Assembly (NCBI GenBank): GCA_021162935.1
Contig: JAGGXR010000030.1
Span: 28,369-92,368 of the forward strand
Length of the DNA: 64,000 nt
Source of the DNA: Deltaproteobacteria bacterium
GTDB lineage: Bacteria > Myxococcota_A > Polyangia > HGW-17 > SLPX01
Direction: 5' to 3'
A program made the translations under genes and the position numbers. This document shows positions 25,425 through 35,209 of this stretch, piece after piece. A model generated the notes under the pieces. The model was not told the origin of the DNA. It saw only the letters and a program-made list of their open reading frames with translations, and made no database searches. Numbering within the stretch: position 1 is the first letter of the stretch; each line of letters starts with the position of its first letter.

Positions 25425-27145
25425 AAACGGATAAGCTCGCCAGAATCGTTTCTCAAAACATGCGCCGGAACATGGGGCACATGGCTCTGTCTGCAATCGG
25501 AATCATCGCGGGGATCGCCGCCTTTTCTTTTTTTCTGGCGCTGGGTCTCGGGGTCAGGCACTGGGTGCATAGCGACAATTTTCTGCCCCTCACAAAACTT
25601 GAAGTCATTCCGCCGAAAAAATCGCTCGAAAAAGACCCGTCCAAACTCAAGACCCCAATCAATGACGCCCTCGTCACTCAAATTCGCAATCGCAAGGAAG
25701 TGCGGGACGCCTACCCTAAAATGCGCTTCGCATTCCCTGGCATGGGTCATGGCGGCAAAGGCCTGTTCGGTCACGACATCCACATCGAATTCATCGGTGA
25801 CGGAATCGACCCCCACCTCGTCAAGGACCACAAGGGTTTCTCCTGCGGAGGCAAACAGAAAGATTGTGCCTTCAAGGATTGGTGGGCCATCGAGCAGCCG
25901 AAACATCAATGTCGGGACAATCATGATTGTCCTTCCGCCAAACCCTGCCTGGCCACCACGCACTCCTGTGCGCAATGTTCCTGCGATGCCGACTGCGGCA
26001 AGGCCAACACCTGTGACCCCATCACCAAAATCTGCATCCCGGCCCTGAAATGCTGGCCCAACGACCCGTACATCCGGAATCAGGCAGGAAAAATCGTCAA
26101 AGACGAGTTTGGCCGACCGGCTCACAAAAAGGGGCACAAGGATGCGGACTGCTGGCGAATCTCGAGTCGCTTTCGGTGCGACACCACCAGGAATCGATGC
26201 ACGAATGCCTGCGTCTACGACGACCAATGCGGCCCAGGTTACTACTGCGACAAAGGCCTGACCCACACCTGCTATCGGGCCATCCCGGCACTCGTGTCCC
26301 AGTACCTCATCGAATTGTACAATGGATCGGTTGCTCCTGGACGTGGCTGGTCCCAGATCGACGACAAGACGGTCTCCCAGTTCTTGGGGCTCACCTTCAC
26401 GGCCGAATTGGGCGAGTCGGTCATCGGGGGGGCGGCAATCAATGTCAAATCCCTGCAACGCAGGATTCAACTCATCGGTATCAGTGATCGGGCCATTCCG
26501 CTGGGCGTAACCGTTCCTATCGGGTACGTCAAACGCTGGAACAAGTACTTCTCGCGCAAGGACGCGCATGGTGTCTCGCTCGAACCGTTCAAATTCAAAC
26601 ACTACACGAGTGTCGTGGTCTGGCTCAAGGACAAATCCAAGGTCAGTTCCTTCACTCGTTTCATCAAGAAACTCGGATTCGAACTCTCCGACAACAAAGC
26701 GGAAACCGTGGGCCTCCTCATCACTATCGTCACCATTCTCCTGTCCATCGTGTCGGCCTTCATCGTGCTCATCTCGGCCATCAACATTTCCCACACGTAT
26801 TACATGCTCATCAGCGAACGTCGTTGGGAGATCGGCGTGATGCGGGCCGTCGGGGCCAGTCGATGGGACATTCGCAACATCATCTTAGGGGAGGCAGCCG
26901 TCTTGGGCTTAGCAAGCGGCATCGCCGGCCTTGCGACCGGAATCGGGCTCGCTCGCCTCGTGGATGTCATCAATCAAAAATGGGTGCCCTACTTCCCATT
27001 CAAGCCCCATACCTATTTCCATTTCTCCTGGTGGCTCATCTTGTTCTCCCTGGCCTTTGCCACCCTGTTCTGCGTGGCTGGAGCCTTCCTGCCCGCGAAC
27101 AGAGCCGCCCGCATGGAACCAGCCGACGCCCTGACCGTGCACTGA
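25421..27145 (+). CDS. FtsX-like ABC permease with Cys-rich extracytoplasmic insert
   Basis: The 574-residue inner-membrane protein has the FtsX/MacB layout: one N-terminal membrane segment (ALSAIGIIAGIAAFSFFLAL), a large outside domain, then three C-terminal segments. The last ones include YYMLISERRWEIGVMRAVGAS, a typical motif of this family. Between about residues 142 and 283 the outside domain carries an insert with about 19 cysteines, including DNHDCPSAKPC, CSCDADCGKANTC and DQCGPGYYC. Similar modules occur in lipoproteins elsewhere in this window. The transported substrate is unknown; release of lipoproteins or secretion of a peptide are possibilities. GTG start, overlapping the ATPase gene. 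Confidence 0.85.
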   Translation: MKTDKLARIVSQNMRRNMGHMALSAIGIIAGIAAFSFFLALGLGVRHWVHSDNFLPLTKLEVIPPKKSLEKDPSKLKTPINDALVTQIRNRKEVRDAYPKMRFAFPGMGHGGKGLFGHDIHIEFIGDGIDPHLVKDHKGFSCGGKQKDCAFKDWWAIEQPKHQCRDNHDCPSAKPCLATTHSCAQCSCDADCGKANTCDPITKICIPALKCWPNDPYIRNQAGKIVKDEFGRPAHKKGHKDADCWRISSRFRCDTTRNRCTNACVYDDQCGPGYYCDKGLTHTCYRAIPALVSQYLIELYNGSVAPGRGWSQIDDKTVSQFLGLTFTAELGESVIGGAAINVKSLQRRIQLIGISDRAIPLGVTVPIGYVKRWNKYFSRKDAHGVSLEPFKFKHYTSVVVWLKDKSKVSSFTRFIKKLGFELSDNKAETVGLLITIVTILLSIVSAFIVLISAINISHTYYMLISERRWEIGVMRAVGASRWDIRNIILGEAAVLGLASGIAGLATGIGLARLVDVINQKWVPYFPFKPHTYFHFSWWLILFSLAFATLFCVAGAFLPANRAARMEPADALTVH

Positions 27146-27165
27146 TCCGCAAAGGCATCCAGGTC

Positions 27166-29976
27166 ATGCGGATCCATCCATCAAATACGAAATGTGCCGC
27201 GATTTTTATGGTTGTCTGCACCATGATGGGCGACCAGGTGGCTCGGGCCGACACGCCGATCGTGCCCGGCCCGGACGGTGCCCTGTCGCAGTGGCTCCTA
27301 CTCGGCCCCCTGTCCCTTCCGACCTCCGGCGAACCTCGATTCGATCCCAGCGAACTGACCCCGGCAGTCGCCCCCCACCTCAGAGGCCACGCCCTTCCGT
27401 GGCGCCTCCTGCAAAAAATGACCCGACGCGTTGATCTCACGAGGAAGGCTTGGCATTTGCCCAGAGCAGAGGCCTATCTGGGGCTGTTCCTGGTCTCGAC
27501 ACAGGACACGAAAATCCACGTACTCCTATCCAGCACCGGAAGCAGGGAGGTTTGGCTCGACGGCCGCCGGATCTCGACCGGACGGTCCATCCACCTGCGA
27601 CCGGACCAGAACTTGGTGGACCTGTCTTTGGCCCCGGGCCGCCATCGGCTCGTCGTCCGACTCGTGCGGGCGGCACGCAGCCGTCGATGGGAAGCGCTCA
27701 TTCGATTCCTCGATGACCGATATGGACCGCTTGGCCAATCCGTGACCATCGAGGCCCCTACTCCTGCAGGTCCGTCTGGGCTCGTCCTGCGTCTGGACCG
27801 ACGGATCACACCACGAGGTCTCGTCCACCGACTCGTGGCCCATGCCCCCGGAGGCGCCATCGGCATCCACAAACTCCAGGTGCACATCAAGCCTATGCTG
27901 GGTCCGACGAAAAACCTCGTCTTCCACATCCCGTCGCAACGCCTCGTGCAGGGCTGGAACCTCCCCCTCGACAAAGGCCAGCCAGCCGGCGGACTCGCAT
28001 GGATTCGGGTCGGCTCCCGGCGCTGGAGCCTGGCGGCCCATCGGAAGCTCTGCATGGACCTACTGCTCGCACGCCGACTCGTCACACTAGCGCCGAGCAC
28101 CCTGCCACGACCGGCGATCGACTCGGTTCTGTTCCAAATACAAGACATCACCAAACATGTGCAATCCGGCCGCATCACCACTTCCATCCGCCGCCGCCTG
28201 CATTGGACGCTCAAATGGGCCAAGGTATTGGCAGGAGGCCACAATCCGTTTCGGCATCTGCACGGCCGCATCGTTGAGGCGATCCGCTCGCCTGCCGACG
28301 GCAGTCTCCAACCGTACTCCCTCTGGGTTCCCCGCGGCTATGACCCACGGCGTCGGTACCGACTCTACGTCATGCTCCATGGTATGAACGGCAGTCACCG
28401 CCAGGGCCTCAGTCAGATGCTGGGGGTCTGGATGCCGGAAAAGGACCCCACGCCGTGGAGCCGATTCCTCGAACATCCGCGGCCGCCGCGCATCACTCCA
28501 AACGCGTTCATCCTCGCCCCCCAGGCCTTTGGCAATTCGTTCTACCGCCATGCTGGGGAACAGGCCGTCCTGCAGGCAATCCGACAGATTCTTCGCACCT
28601 ACCCCATCGATCCGAGACGCGTCATCTTGGTGGGCCATTCCATGGGTGGCACAGGCGTCCTGGAACTCGCGGTCCGACATCCCGACCTATTCGCCGGCAC
28701 TGTTTCCATGGCAGGCTATCCCAGTCGCTGGATCTATCCATCCATCCGAAAAGGGCCGCTGCGATCCTGGGAACTGTTGGCCGCCAGGACATGGTCCCCT
28801 CGGCTCTGGGCGGAAAACGCCCGACACATACCGCTCGTGGCCGTCCATGGAACCAGAGACCACGCCGAACGGGCCACCCGCCTCGTGGCAGCCTATCGAC
28901 GACTCCACATCCCCGCCAGCATCCACCTCTACGACATGGGCCATGACGTCTGGCGACGCTACCTGGACAAAGGAGACATCTACCGAGAAACAGCCGGATG
29001 GCGACGACCGGGACGGCAAACGCACATCGTCTTCCGCACCACGAGGCTGCGTTGGAACCACTCCGGATGGGTCACTATCGAGCGACGATCCCACTTCGAT
29101 CGCTGGTCCAGGGTCGACGCCAAACAGACAGGGCCGCACCTCGTGGTCCATACGAACAATGTGACGCGGCTCCGCCTCACCCCTTCTTTTCGACCAAGCA
29201 CCCGCCGCGTCCACATCGACGTGGATGGACAACCACTGACCTTCCCAAACCCCAACGGACCCATCCTGCTCAATCAAGCAAACGGCCGCTGGAAGCGATC
29301 AGACAACAGAAAGGCCCCAAGTAATCTGGCCAAAATTCCAGGCCTCGAAGGCCCCATCGACGACTTCTACTATGGCCCCGTTACCGTGGTCTACGGAACG
29401 AAGGACGCCACCATGACCCCGCTCCTGCAGTCCATTGCCGCGGACATGGCCCATTTCCGATCCAGTGACGTGCGGTATCCGGTGGTTGCCGACCGTGGGT
29501 TGACGCCGGATCGGATGGCGTCGTCGAACCTCCTACTCATCGGAGGAGCTGCGTTCAACAGGGTCACCGGGCGACTCAACCGCTTCCTTCCTATCCAGAT
29601 CACGGCCTCCGCGATCCGTGTAGGCTCCTGCGTCTACCGAGGGTCGCGTCTCGGCACGCTGTTCGTCTTTCCCAATCCTCTGGTCCCTGGACGGTACATC
29701 ATGATTCTGGAGGGAACGAGCCCCCGAGCCCTACTCGCCCATGGTCTCCTACCTCGATACCTGCCCGATTACGTGGTGTTCGACGACCGGATTCGTACGG
29801 ATGAACGTCCCCGAATCCTTGGACCGCATCGATCGGTCGTGGCCGCCGGATTCTTCGATGAACGATGGCGGCCACCAAGAACCTGTCACATGAGCAGCCC
29901 GACGGGCGCCCCCAGGCCCACACCATCGATCCCGTCCGTGCCATGGCACCTCGAAACCGAACGAAGGGCTCACTGA
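27166..29976 (+). CDS. Large secreted alpha/beta-hydrolase (esterase/peptidase-like)
   Basis: The 936-residue product has a signal peptide (MVVCTMMGDQVARA core) and starts 20 bases after the permease gene. Residues about 60-230 resemble a beta-sandwich (REVWLDGRRISTG, then APGRHRLVVRLVR). A hydrolase domain follows: LHGMNGS near residue 404, nucleophile elbow GHSMGG with Ser near 491, Asp near 565 (VHGTRDH) and His near 592 (DMGHDVW), a complete Ser-Asp-His triad. The last 300 residues show beta-rich regions with no recognised family. It probably acts in the periplasm or outside the cell on an ester or peptide; the substrate is unknown. Its 3' end overlaps the convergent helicase gene by 7 bases. 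Confidence 0.78.
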   Translation: MRIHPSNTKCAAIFMVVCTMMGDQVARADTPIVPGPDGALSQWLLLGPLSLPTSGEPRFDPSELTPAVAPHLRGHALPWRLLQKMTRRVDLTRKAWHLPRAEAYLGLFLVSTQDTKIHVLLSSTGSREVWLDGRRISTGRSIHLRPDQNLVDLSLAPGRHRLVVRLVRAARSRRWEALIRFLDDRYGPLGQSVTIEAPTPAGPSGLVLRLDRRITPRGLVHRLVAHAPGGAIGIHKLQVHIKPMLGPTKNLVFHIPSQRLVQGWNLPLDKGQPAGGLAWIRVGSRRWSLAAHRKLCMDLLLARRLVTLAPSTLPRPAIDSVLFQIQDITKHVQSGRITTSIRRRLHWTLKWAKVLAGGHNPFRHLHGRIVEAIRSPADGSLQPYSLWVPRGYDPRRRYRLYVMLHGMNGSHRQGLSQMLGVWMPEKDPTPWSRFLEHPRPPRITPNAFILAPQAFGNSFYRHAGEQAVLQAIRQILRTYPIDPRRVILVGHSMGGTGVLELAVRHPDLFAGTVSMAGYPSRWIYPSIRKGPLRSWELLAARTWSPRLWAENARHIPLVAVHGTRDHAERATRLVAAYRRLHIPASIHLYDMGHDVWRRYLDKGDIYRETAGWRRPGRQTHIVFRTTRLRWNHSGWVTIERRSHFDRWSRVDAKQTGPHLVVHTNNVTRLRLTPSFRPSTRRVHIDVDGQPLTFPNPNGPILLNQANGRWKRSDNRKAPSNLAKIPGLEGPIDDFYYGPVTVVYGTKDATMTPLLQSIAADMAHFRSSDVRYPVVADRGLTPDRMASSNLLLIGGAAFNRVTGRLNRFLPIQITASAIRVGSCVYRGSRLGTLFVFPNPLVPGRYIMILEGTSPRALLAHGLLPRYLPDYVVFDDRIRTDERPRILGPHRSVVAAGFFDERWRPPRTCHMSSPTGAPRPTPSIPSVPWHLETERRAH

Positions 29977-32504
29977 GCCGAACGACCAAACCCTCGTTGC
30001 GTCCAGAACTTTTGCGCCTCAGCCACAGAATCCGAACTCAGCACCAACTCCTGCTGCCAATAGGACGGGAGGAGTTCGAGGTAGCGGGTCTCGCCGAATC
30101 GCTTCCCCAGCAAAACGATCACACCAAGGTCCGTTTCGCTCCGAATCACCCGGCCCGCCGCCTGAACCACTCCGGTCAGACCTGGATACAGATAGGCATG
30201 CTCGAACCCGCGCCCTCCCCGGCGATCGTGGTACTCCAGCATGAGCCGCCTTTCAAAGGTCACCATGGGCAATCCCGGCCCCACCACCACCGCACTGACC
30301 GCCATCTCGCCAGGAAAATCGACGCCCTCGGCCAGGGTTCCTCCCAGAACCGTGCAGACGACGAGGCTGTCGGTCGCCGTATCCTCCGCTCGACGGCGAA
30401 GTACCTCCAACGCCTCACCTGTTGCCTGGGGCCCCGTGACCACTAACACCGATGCATTCCCGCCCTGCTTCCGCAGGGCCAGCTCCACCAGCGGAATCGC
30501 ACCGGACATATACGAATAGCTCGGAAAAAAGACGAGATGATTGCCAGGCCGTGCCAAGGCGATACCCGCAATCTTTGTGCAAACGTCCATCACGGAAGAT
30601 GCCCGGTCTTCGTACCTGGTGGACAGGGACAGATCCGCCACCAGAAGGCGATTGGCTGCGGGAAACGGCGAAGGGTACTGACTCGACGCATGATTGTGGG
30701 CCGTGAGCCCCAGACCATCGAGATAGAATTCCAGGGGCTCCAAGGTGGCACTCATGGCCACCGCCGAATGAAAAGACTTGAACTTCTCGCCGAGATACCT
30801 GGCCGGATCGAGGCACTGAACCTGGAGCACCTCACGCCCAGGCGTTTCGTCACGCCGCAGGAGCACGACGCGATCTTCCTTCAGATCGTCGCAAGCCTCT
30901 GCAAAGGCAAAGAACCGGAAACAGAAATCGATCGCCGGGTCCACGACGCGACGCGAGCCTTCCTTTCGATAGGGCACGAACGGCATGGGGCGGCGCCCGC
31001 CGCTCTTGATGTAGGCAAGATAGTCGAGCAACCACAACTCGACCCGCTCCTGGAGGCGACCGATGGGACCGACGGCGAGATCGACCACTGATATGGATTC
31101 GCTGGCTCTGGGCCCCATCACCTGCTGCTGCACCACATCTTCGAAGAATGCATCGAGATCCAAAAGCCATTCCAGCAGCTCACGGTAGATGGGAGACGGG
31201 CCGGACATGCATCCATGCTCCAACTCATGAAGCTCCACGCGTTCGAGGGCCGGAGACAAAAATTCGATGGCACGTCGGTAGAGGTTATGGGCCTCGTCCA
31301 CCACGAGACTCCAACGCCGTGCCTTTCGACTGGCAAAATCCGTGCTGCCCAATCGGGAAAGGGCCACGCTGGGGTGGAACGCGTAGTTGAAATCGCAAAC
31401 CACGGCTTCCGCTCCATACGCGAGAGAAAGACCGAGTTCGAAGGGACATAGGCCATGGCTGTCCGCTTCCCGGCGGATCTGCTCCGCCCAGACCACACCA
31501 CCGCGAAGGAGCCGCCCGGGCAACTCCGCCTCGGCCATCCTGACCTGCCAATCGCGGATCCGATCGCAGTGCTTCGGGATGCACAGGATTTCTTTTTGGG
31601 GACAGGAGCGCTCCTTGGATTCGAGCTGCACCACAGTGACGCCGCACCCTGGCTCCACCAGGGTCTCGGCTGTCTGGAGGGCCAGTTCCTGCTGACTCAC
31701 CTTGGCCGTGGTGAACAGGAGCCGCCGATCGGACTCGATACAGGCTTTGAGCATGGGCTGGAGCACGGCGGCGGTCTTGCCGATGCCCGTCGGCGCCGAC
31801 AGAGCCAGATTCAGTCCGAAGGATGCCGCCCCTTGGACGTCCTCGACGGCTCGACGTTGAAACGGACGGTACGTATCGAAAGGAAAGGTGATTCGCTCGG
31901 CCCAGGCACGACGCCGTCGACGCTGCTTCGATTGAGCCACCCGTTCGGCAATCAGAGAGGAAATCCGGTCCTGGACGAACTGAGAACAGATCTCGTCATC
32001 GTAGCCAACGTCGATTCGAGTCAGGTGTTGGTCAAACACGTCCATGAGCACGAGGGTGCCCGCCACGGATGCGCCCGGGCCAAGCTCCTGCGACAAAAAG
32101 TGGCAATAGAGCCGACACTGCCACGCATAGGCATCCAGGGCCGAGGAGCCAAACAGGTCCGTCTGGGACACCGATTTTACGGGATCCGACGTGTCCGTCC
32201 AGCTCTTGAGTTCTTCGACCACCCAGCGATCCTGATCCTGGTAGAGCCCGTCCATGCGGCCGGAAACCCCCACGGCGTATCCGTCCACTTCGGAACTCCA
32301 ACGCACCGTCCGTTCCGCCTCGTATCCAGAGACCTCGGACTCCCTCTTCAGGCGATAGATCCGATGCATGTGTTGACCCAAACGAAGTCTTGCATCAGCC
32401 ACCATCCCCCCTTCAGATACGGATGACACACCTGCGAGTTCTCGAACGGAAAAAAGGAAACAGTCCTTTCCTTCCGCAGGCATGGCCCGACTAGACACGG
32501 TCAC
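29970..32504 (-). CDS. PD-(D/E)XK nuclease fused to XPD/DinG-like iron-sulfur helicase
   Basis: The 844-residue protein joins two DNA-acting parts. Residues about 50-160 carry a RecB/Cas4-type nuclease signature: Asp in GRMDGLY, ELK in VVEELKSW, then QxxxY in WQCRLYCHF. From about residue 220 comes an SF2 helicase: Walker A SAPTGIGKT near 235, a four-Cys iron-sulfur region (CPQKEILC, KHC, LCPFE; about 300-351), DEAHN near 400, MSATLEP, and the C-terminal QAAGRVIRS motif VI. This is the XPD/DinG group, usually in repair or D-loop unwinding. GTG at 32504 is closest to GGGGAG; GTG at 32498 and ATG at 32483 are alternatives. It follows the kinase gene on the same strand. Confidence 0.85.
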   Translation of the reverse strand: MTVSSRAMPAEGKDCFLFSVRELAGVSSVSEGGMVADARLRLGQHMHRIYRLKRESEVSGYEAERTVRWSSEVDGYAVGVSGRMDGLYQDQDRWVVEELKSWTDTSDPVKSVSQTDLFGSSALDAYAWQCRLYCHFLSQELGPGASVAGTLVLMDVFDQHLTRIDVGYDDEICSQFVQDRISSLIAERVAQSKQRRRRRAWAERITFPFDTYRPFQRRAVEDVQGAASFGLNLALSAPTGIGKTAAVLQPMLKACIESDRRLLFTTAKVSQQELALQTAETLVEPGCGVTVVQLESKERSCPQKEILCIPKHCDRIRDWQVRMAEAELPGRLLRGGVVWAEQIRREADSHGLCPFELGLSLAYGAEAVVCDFNYAFHPSVALSRLGSTDFASRKARRWSLVVDEAHNLYRRAIEFLSPALERVELHELEHGCMSGPSPIYRELLEWLLDLDAFFEDVVQQQVMGPRASESISVVDLAVGPIGRLQERVELWLLDYLAYIKSGGRRPMPFVPYRKEGSRRVVDPAIDFCFRFFAFAEACDDLKEDRVVLLRRDETPGREVLQVQCLDPARYLGEKFKSFHSAVAMSATLEPLEFYLDGLGLTAHNHASSQYPSPFPAANRLLVADLSLSTRYEDRASSVMDVCTKIAGIALARPGNHLVFFPSYSYMSGAIPLVELALRKQGGNASVLVVTGPQATGEALEVLRRRAEDTATDSLVVCTVLGGTLAEGVDFPGEMAVSAVVVGPGLPMVTFERRLMLEYHDRRGGRGFEHAYLYPGLTGVVQAAGRVIRSETDLGVIVLLGKRFGETRYLELLPSYWQQELVLSSDSVAEAQKFWTQRGFGRSAQ

Positions 32505-32587
32505 ACCGCTCCCCAAGACGCATGGGAAGCAACCGATCGGTAACAATTGAATGCAGCATCGAAAATCGTGATTCGAAATTGCTGCCG

Positions 32588-35209
32588 CTATTTGCGGTAG
32601 ATGATGGTCTTGGACGCACCGGGACCAACCGTCACGTGATAGACCTTTTTGAGATGGAACTCAGGATTGACGAGTTTGACCGTGTGGCGTCCGGCACTCA
32701 CCTTCACACGCTGCGGAGTCGCCCCGATCTTACGGCCATCGATATACACATTCGCCCATGGTCTGGACCCCACCCGAATAAATCCTTTGGCACCCGACGC
32801 GGTCTCGCTCGGCCTCGGCCTTGGTCTCGGCCTTGGTCTCGGCCTCGGTCTGGGCCTGGGAGGTTCCACGTGACGGACATGGCGCGGTTCGACGATCCTG
32901 GGCTGCTCCACGTGACGGACCGGCCTCGGGTGCCTGGCAACGGCCACCTCCGAGGAGGATGCTCGTTCGAGTTCCGCCTCGACGACCAATTCGGGCTGGC
33001 CCTGGAACTGCAGATCCTTGGTGAATTTTTCATATCCCTTCGCCCGAACTTCCAGACTGTAGCGACCGGTTTGGTCTGGATTCAACTTGTAGCTCAGGGG
33101 CAGCGAGTGATGCTCGAACAGCGCCGCACCGTTTTTGTACAGCGTCGCATGCGCATTCTTGGCCGCACTCTTGACAATGAGCAGAACCACCTTTGGCTGG
33201 AGCTCTGCCTTGACTTCAGCCACGACTCCGCCTTCCAGCGTCACCACCTTTTCCGACCCCATGGGCCAATCCTGATAATTCGGCATCTTGACCTTGACCC
33301 GATAGAGCCCGGGAGCAAGGTCGGTAACCTGCAAAGGCGTCTTGCTGTTCTTGAGTTCTTTTCCATTCAGGCTCACCACCGCACCGGGTGGCTTGGAGGT
33401 CACCTTAATGGTGCCCTTGCCCGTCCCCACCACCGAACCCGGCAGGGGCGGCGCCACGTCCAGAATGAGCCTCTGCCCGGGTCGCACCTTGAATCTCCGC
33501 TCCACCGGCTGACGGCCCGGAGCATCAGCCATCAAGACGTGCTGGCCGGGGGCGAGTGCCAGCACCGTGGGTTCACCAAGTTTGACGGCAACGGGATCTC
33601 CATCGACGTACACGGTCAATCCTGTTACTGCGGCTGGATTGAGGACCACTATCCCCTTGGGCTTCGCCCGCAGGAAAAAGAACCAAACGGCCGTGACGCC
33701 GGCACCGAGCAGGATCAGCCCAATCAGGGACAGCCCAATCCACATGCCCATCGGACGCCGGGACGCCACGGGCCCCGAAGGAACTGGGGTCCCCACTGGA
33801 GACACGACATCCTGCCCATATCCCGCCACAGCCGAAGAAAAAGTGTCGACATCGGAAACCGTGTCAGGAATCTCGTCGAATCGTTCCGGTTCCGGTTCGA
33901 ACGCCGCAATGGGGTCGGCATGCTGCGGTTCGGGCAATGGGGCCTCCACCGCCCCAATCCCCATCAAAGTCCGCTTGAGCTGCCCCTTGGCTGGACGGTC
34001 GAACTCCACCGGCGATGCCGCCGGGGTCGCTGCCGGCGTGGGATGGAATCCCAACTCGTCGTCAAGGGTCGGCTGCTTGTCGTAGAGTTGGGTTTCGACT
34101 TCTTCATCGTCCCAATCCAGGCTCCCATCAGGAGCCGATGCATCGAATGGATCGTCGAAGCCCGCGTCTTCTTGCCGAGGTTCGTTCCGCCCATCGTAGC
34201 CTGCGGGAACGGGCGGGGGGGGCGCCTGCTGGGCGGGAGGAGGAATATGCTGAAACTCTTTGAGCTTTCTCGTCTCTTCTTCGAGTTCTCGTGCAAAAAC
34301 CCGCTTCATCCAGGCAGTCAGGTCCTTACCCGAATAGAACTCACCCGCGCTGTACATGAACGCCTGCAGTTCGTCATGCAGGTCAATGGCAGTTTGATAC
34401 CGATCTTCCACGTCCCGAGCCAAAGCCTTGAGGGCAATCCGCTCCAGTTCTTCGGGAATCCGCCGGTTATAAGTGCTCGGTGGCAAAATCTCTACGTTGC
34501 GGACTTTTTCCAAGGTGGAAAAATCGCTCTCACCGACGAACAAGCGCTCGCCCGTCAGCAACTCATAGAGCACGATGCCCACGGAGAAGACGTCGGAACG
34601 CCGATCCAACGGCATCCCACGCACCTGTTCGGGAGACATGTAGCCGAACTTGCCCTTCAGGATGCCGGCCTGGGTCTTCGACGCTCTGCCCGCAGCCTTG
34701 GCGATACCGAAATCGATGATTTTGATCTCGCCTTCATATGAAATCAAGATGTTCTGCGGACTGATGTCGCGGTGCACCAGGCCAAGTTCCCGCCCCGATG
34801 GATCGCGCTTATTGTGCGCATAATCGAGGCCCTCACAGATCTTCATGACGATGAAGCACGCCTGGGCAATGGGCATGTTCTCGCCGATTTCACGGCTGCG
34901 GTCGAAGATCGCCCTCAGATCCTTCCCATGGATGAACTCCATGGCAATGTAGTAACTTCCACCTTCGTTACCGAGATCGAATATTTGGGCGATATTGGCA
35001 TGGTTGAGTTGGACGGCGATCTTGGCCTCGTCGATGAACATTTTGATAAACTCTTGGTCCTCAGCAATGTTCGGAAGAATCCGCTTCACGGCAATCAGCC
35101 GCTGGAATCCTTCGACGCCATAGGTCTTCGCCTTGAACACCTCGGCCATGCCGCCGACGTTCACACGCTCCAACAAATAGTATTTTCCAAACGGTATCGG
35201 TCTTTTCAC
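32588..35209 (-). CDS. Membrane Ser/Thr protein kinase with PEGA domains
   Basis: The 873-residue protein has a cytosolic kinase domain (residues 5-275): GGMAEVFKAK, VKRILP with the ATP-binding Lys, HRDISPQNIL with the catalytic Asp, and DFGIAKA, all intact, plus GYMSPEQV. A long Pro/Asp-rich juxtamembrane region follows, then one membrane segment at about 485-511 (WIGLSLIGLILLGAGVTAVWFF). The outside part has PEGA-like units (VYVDGDPVAVKLGEPTV, VVSLNGKELKNSKTPLQV, ANVYIDGRKIG) and an (RP)n tract encoded near 32805-32870. It probably senses wall or envelope state. GTG start at 35209 has GGAAGG upstream; ATG-like starts farther upstream add unconserved sequence. Confidence 0.93.
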   Translation of the reverse strand: MKRPIPFGKYYLLERVNVGGMAEVFKAKTYGVEGFQRLIAVKRILPNIAEDQEFIKMFIDEAKIAVQLNHANIAQIFDLGNEGGSYYIAMEFIHGKDLRAIFDRSREIGENMPIAQACFIVMKICEGLDYAHNKRDPSGRELGLVHRDISPQNILISYEGEIKIIDFGIAKAAGRASKTQAGILKGKFGYMSPEQVRGMPLDRRSDVFSVGIVLYELLTGERLFVGESDFSTLEKVRNVEILPPSTYNRRIPEELERIALKALARDVEDRYQTAIDLHDELQAFMYSAGEFYSGKDLTAWMKRVFARELEEETRKLKEFQHIPPPAQQAPPPPVPAGYDGRNEPRQEDAGFDDPFDASAPDGSLDWDDEEVETQLYDKQPTLDDELGFHPTPAATPAASPVEFDRPAKGQLKRTLMGIGAVEAPLPEPQHADPIAAFEPEPERFDEIPDTVSDVDTFSSAVAGYGQDVVSPVGTPVPSGPVASRRPMGMWIGLSLIGLILLGAGVTAVWFFFLRAKPKGIVVLNPAAVTGLTVYVDGDPVAVKLGEPTVLALAPGQHVLMADAPGRQPVERRFKVRPGQRLILDVAPPLPGSVVGTGKGTIKVTSKPPGAVVSLNGKELKNSKTPLQVTDLAPGLYRVKVKMPNYQDWPMGSEKVVTLEGGVVAEVKAELQPKVVLLIVKSAAKNAHATLYKNGAALFEHHSLPLSYKLNPDQTGRYSLEVRAKGYEKFTKDLQFQGQPELVVEAELERASSSEVAVARHPRPVRHVEQPRIVEPRHVRHVEPPRPRPRPRPRPRPRPRPSETASGAKGFIRVGSRPWANVYIDGRKIGATPQRVKVSAGRHTVKLVNPEFHLKKVYHVTVGPGASKTIIYRK

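Noticed and set aside
32522..34741. Plus-strand frame of 739 codons
   Set aside because: It is antisense to the PEGA kinase, which has intact kinase motifs.
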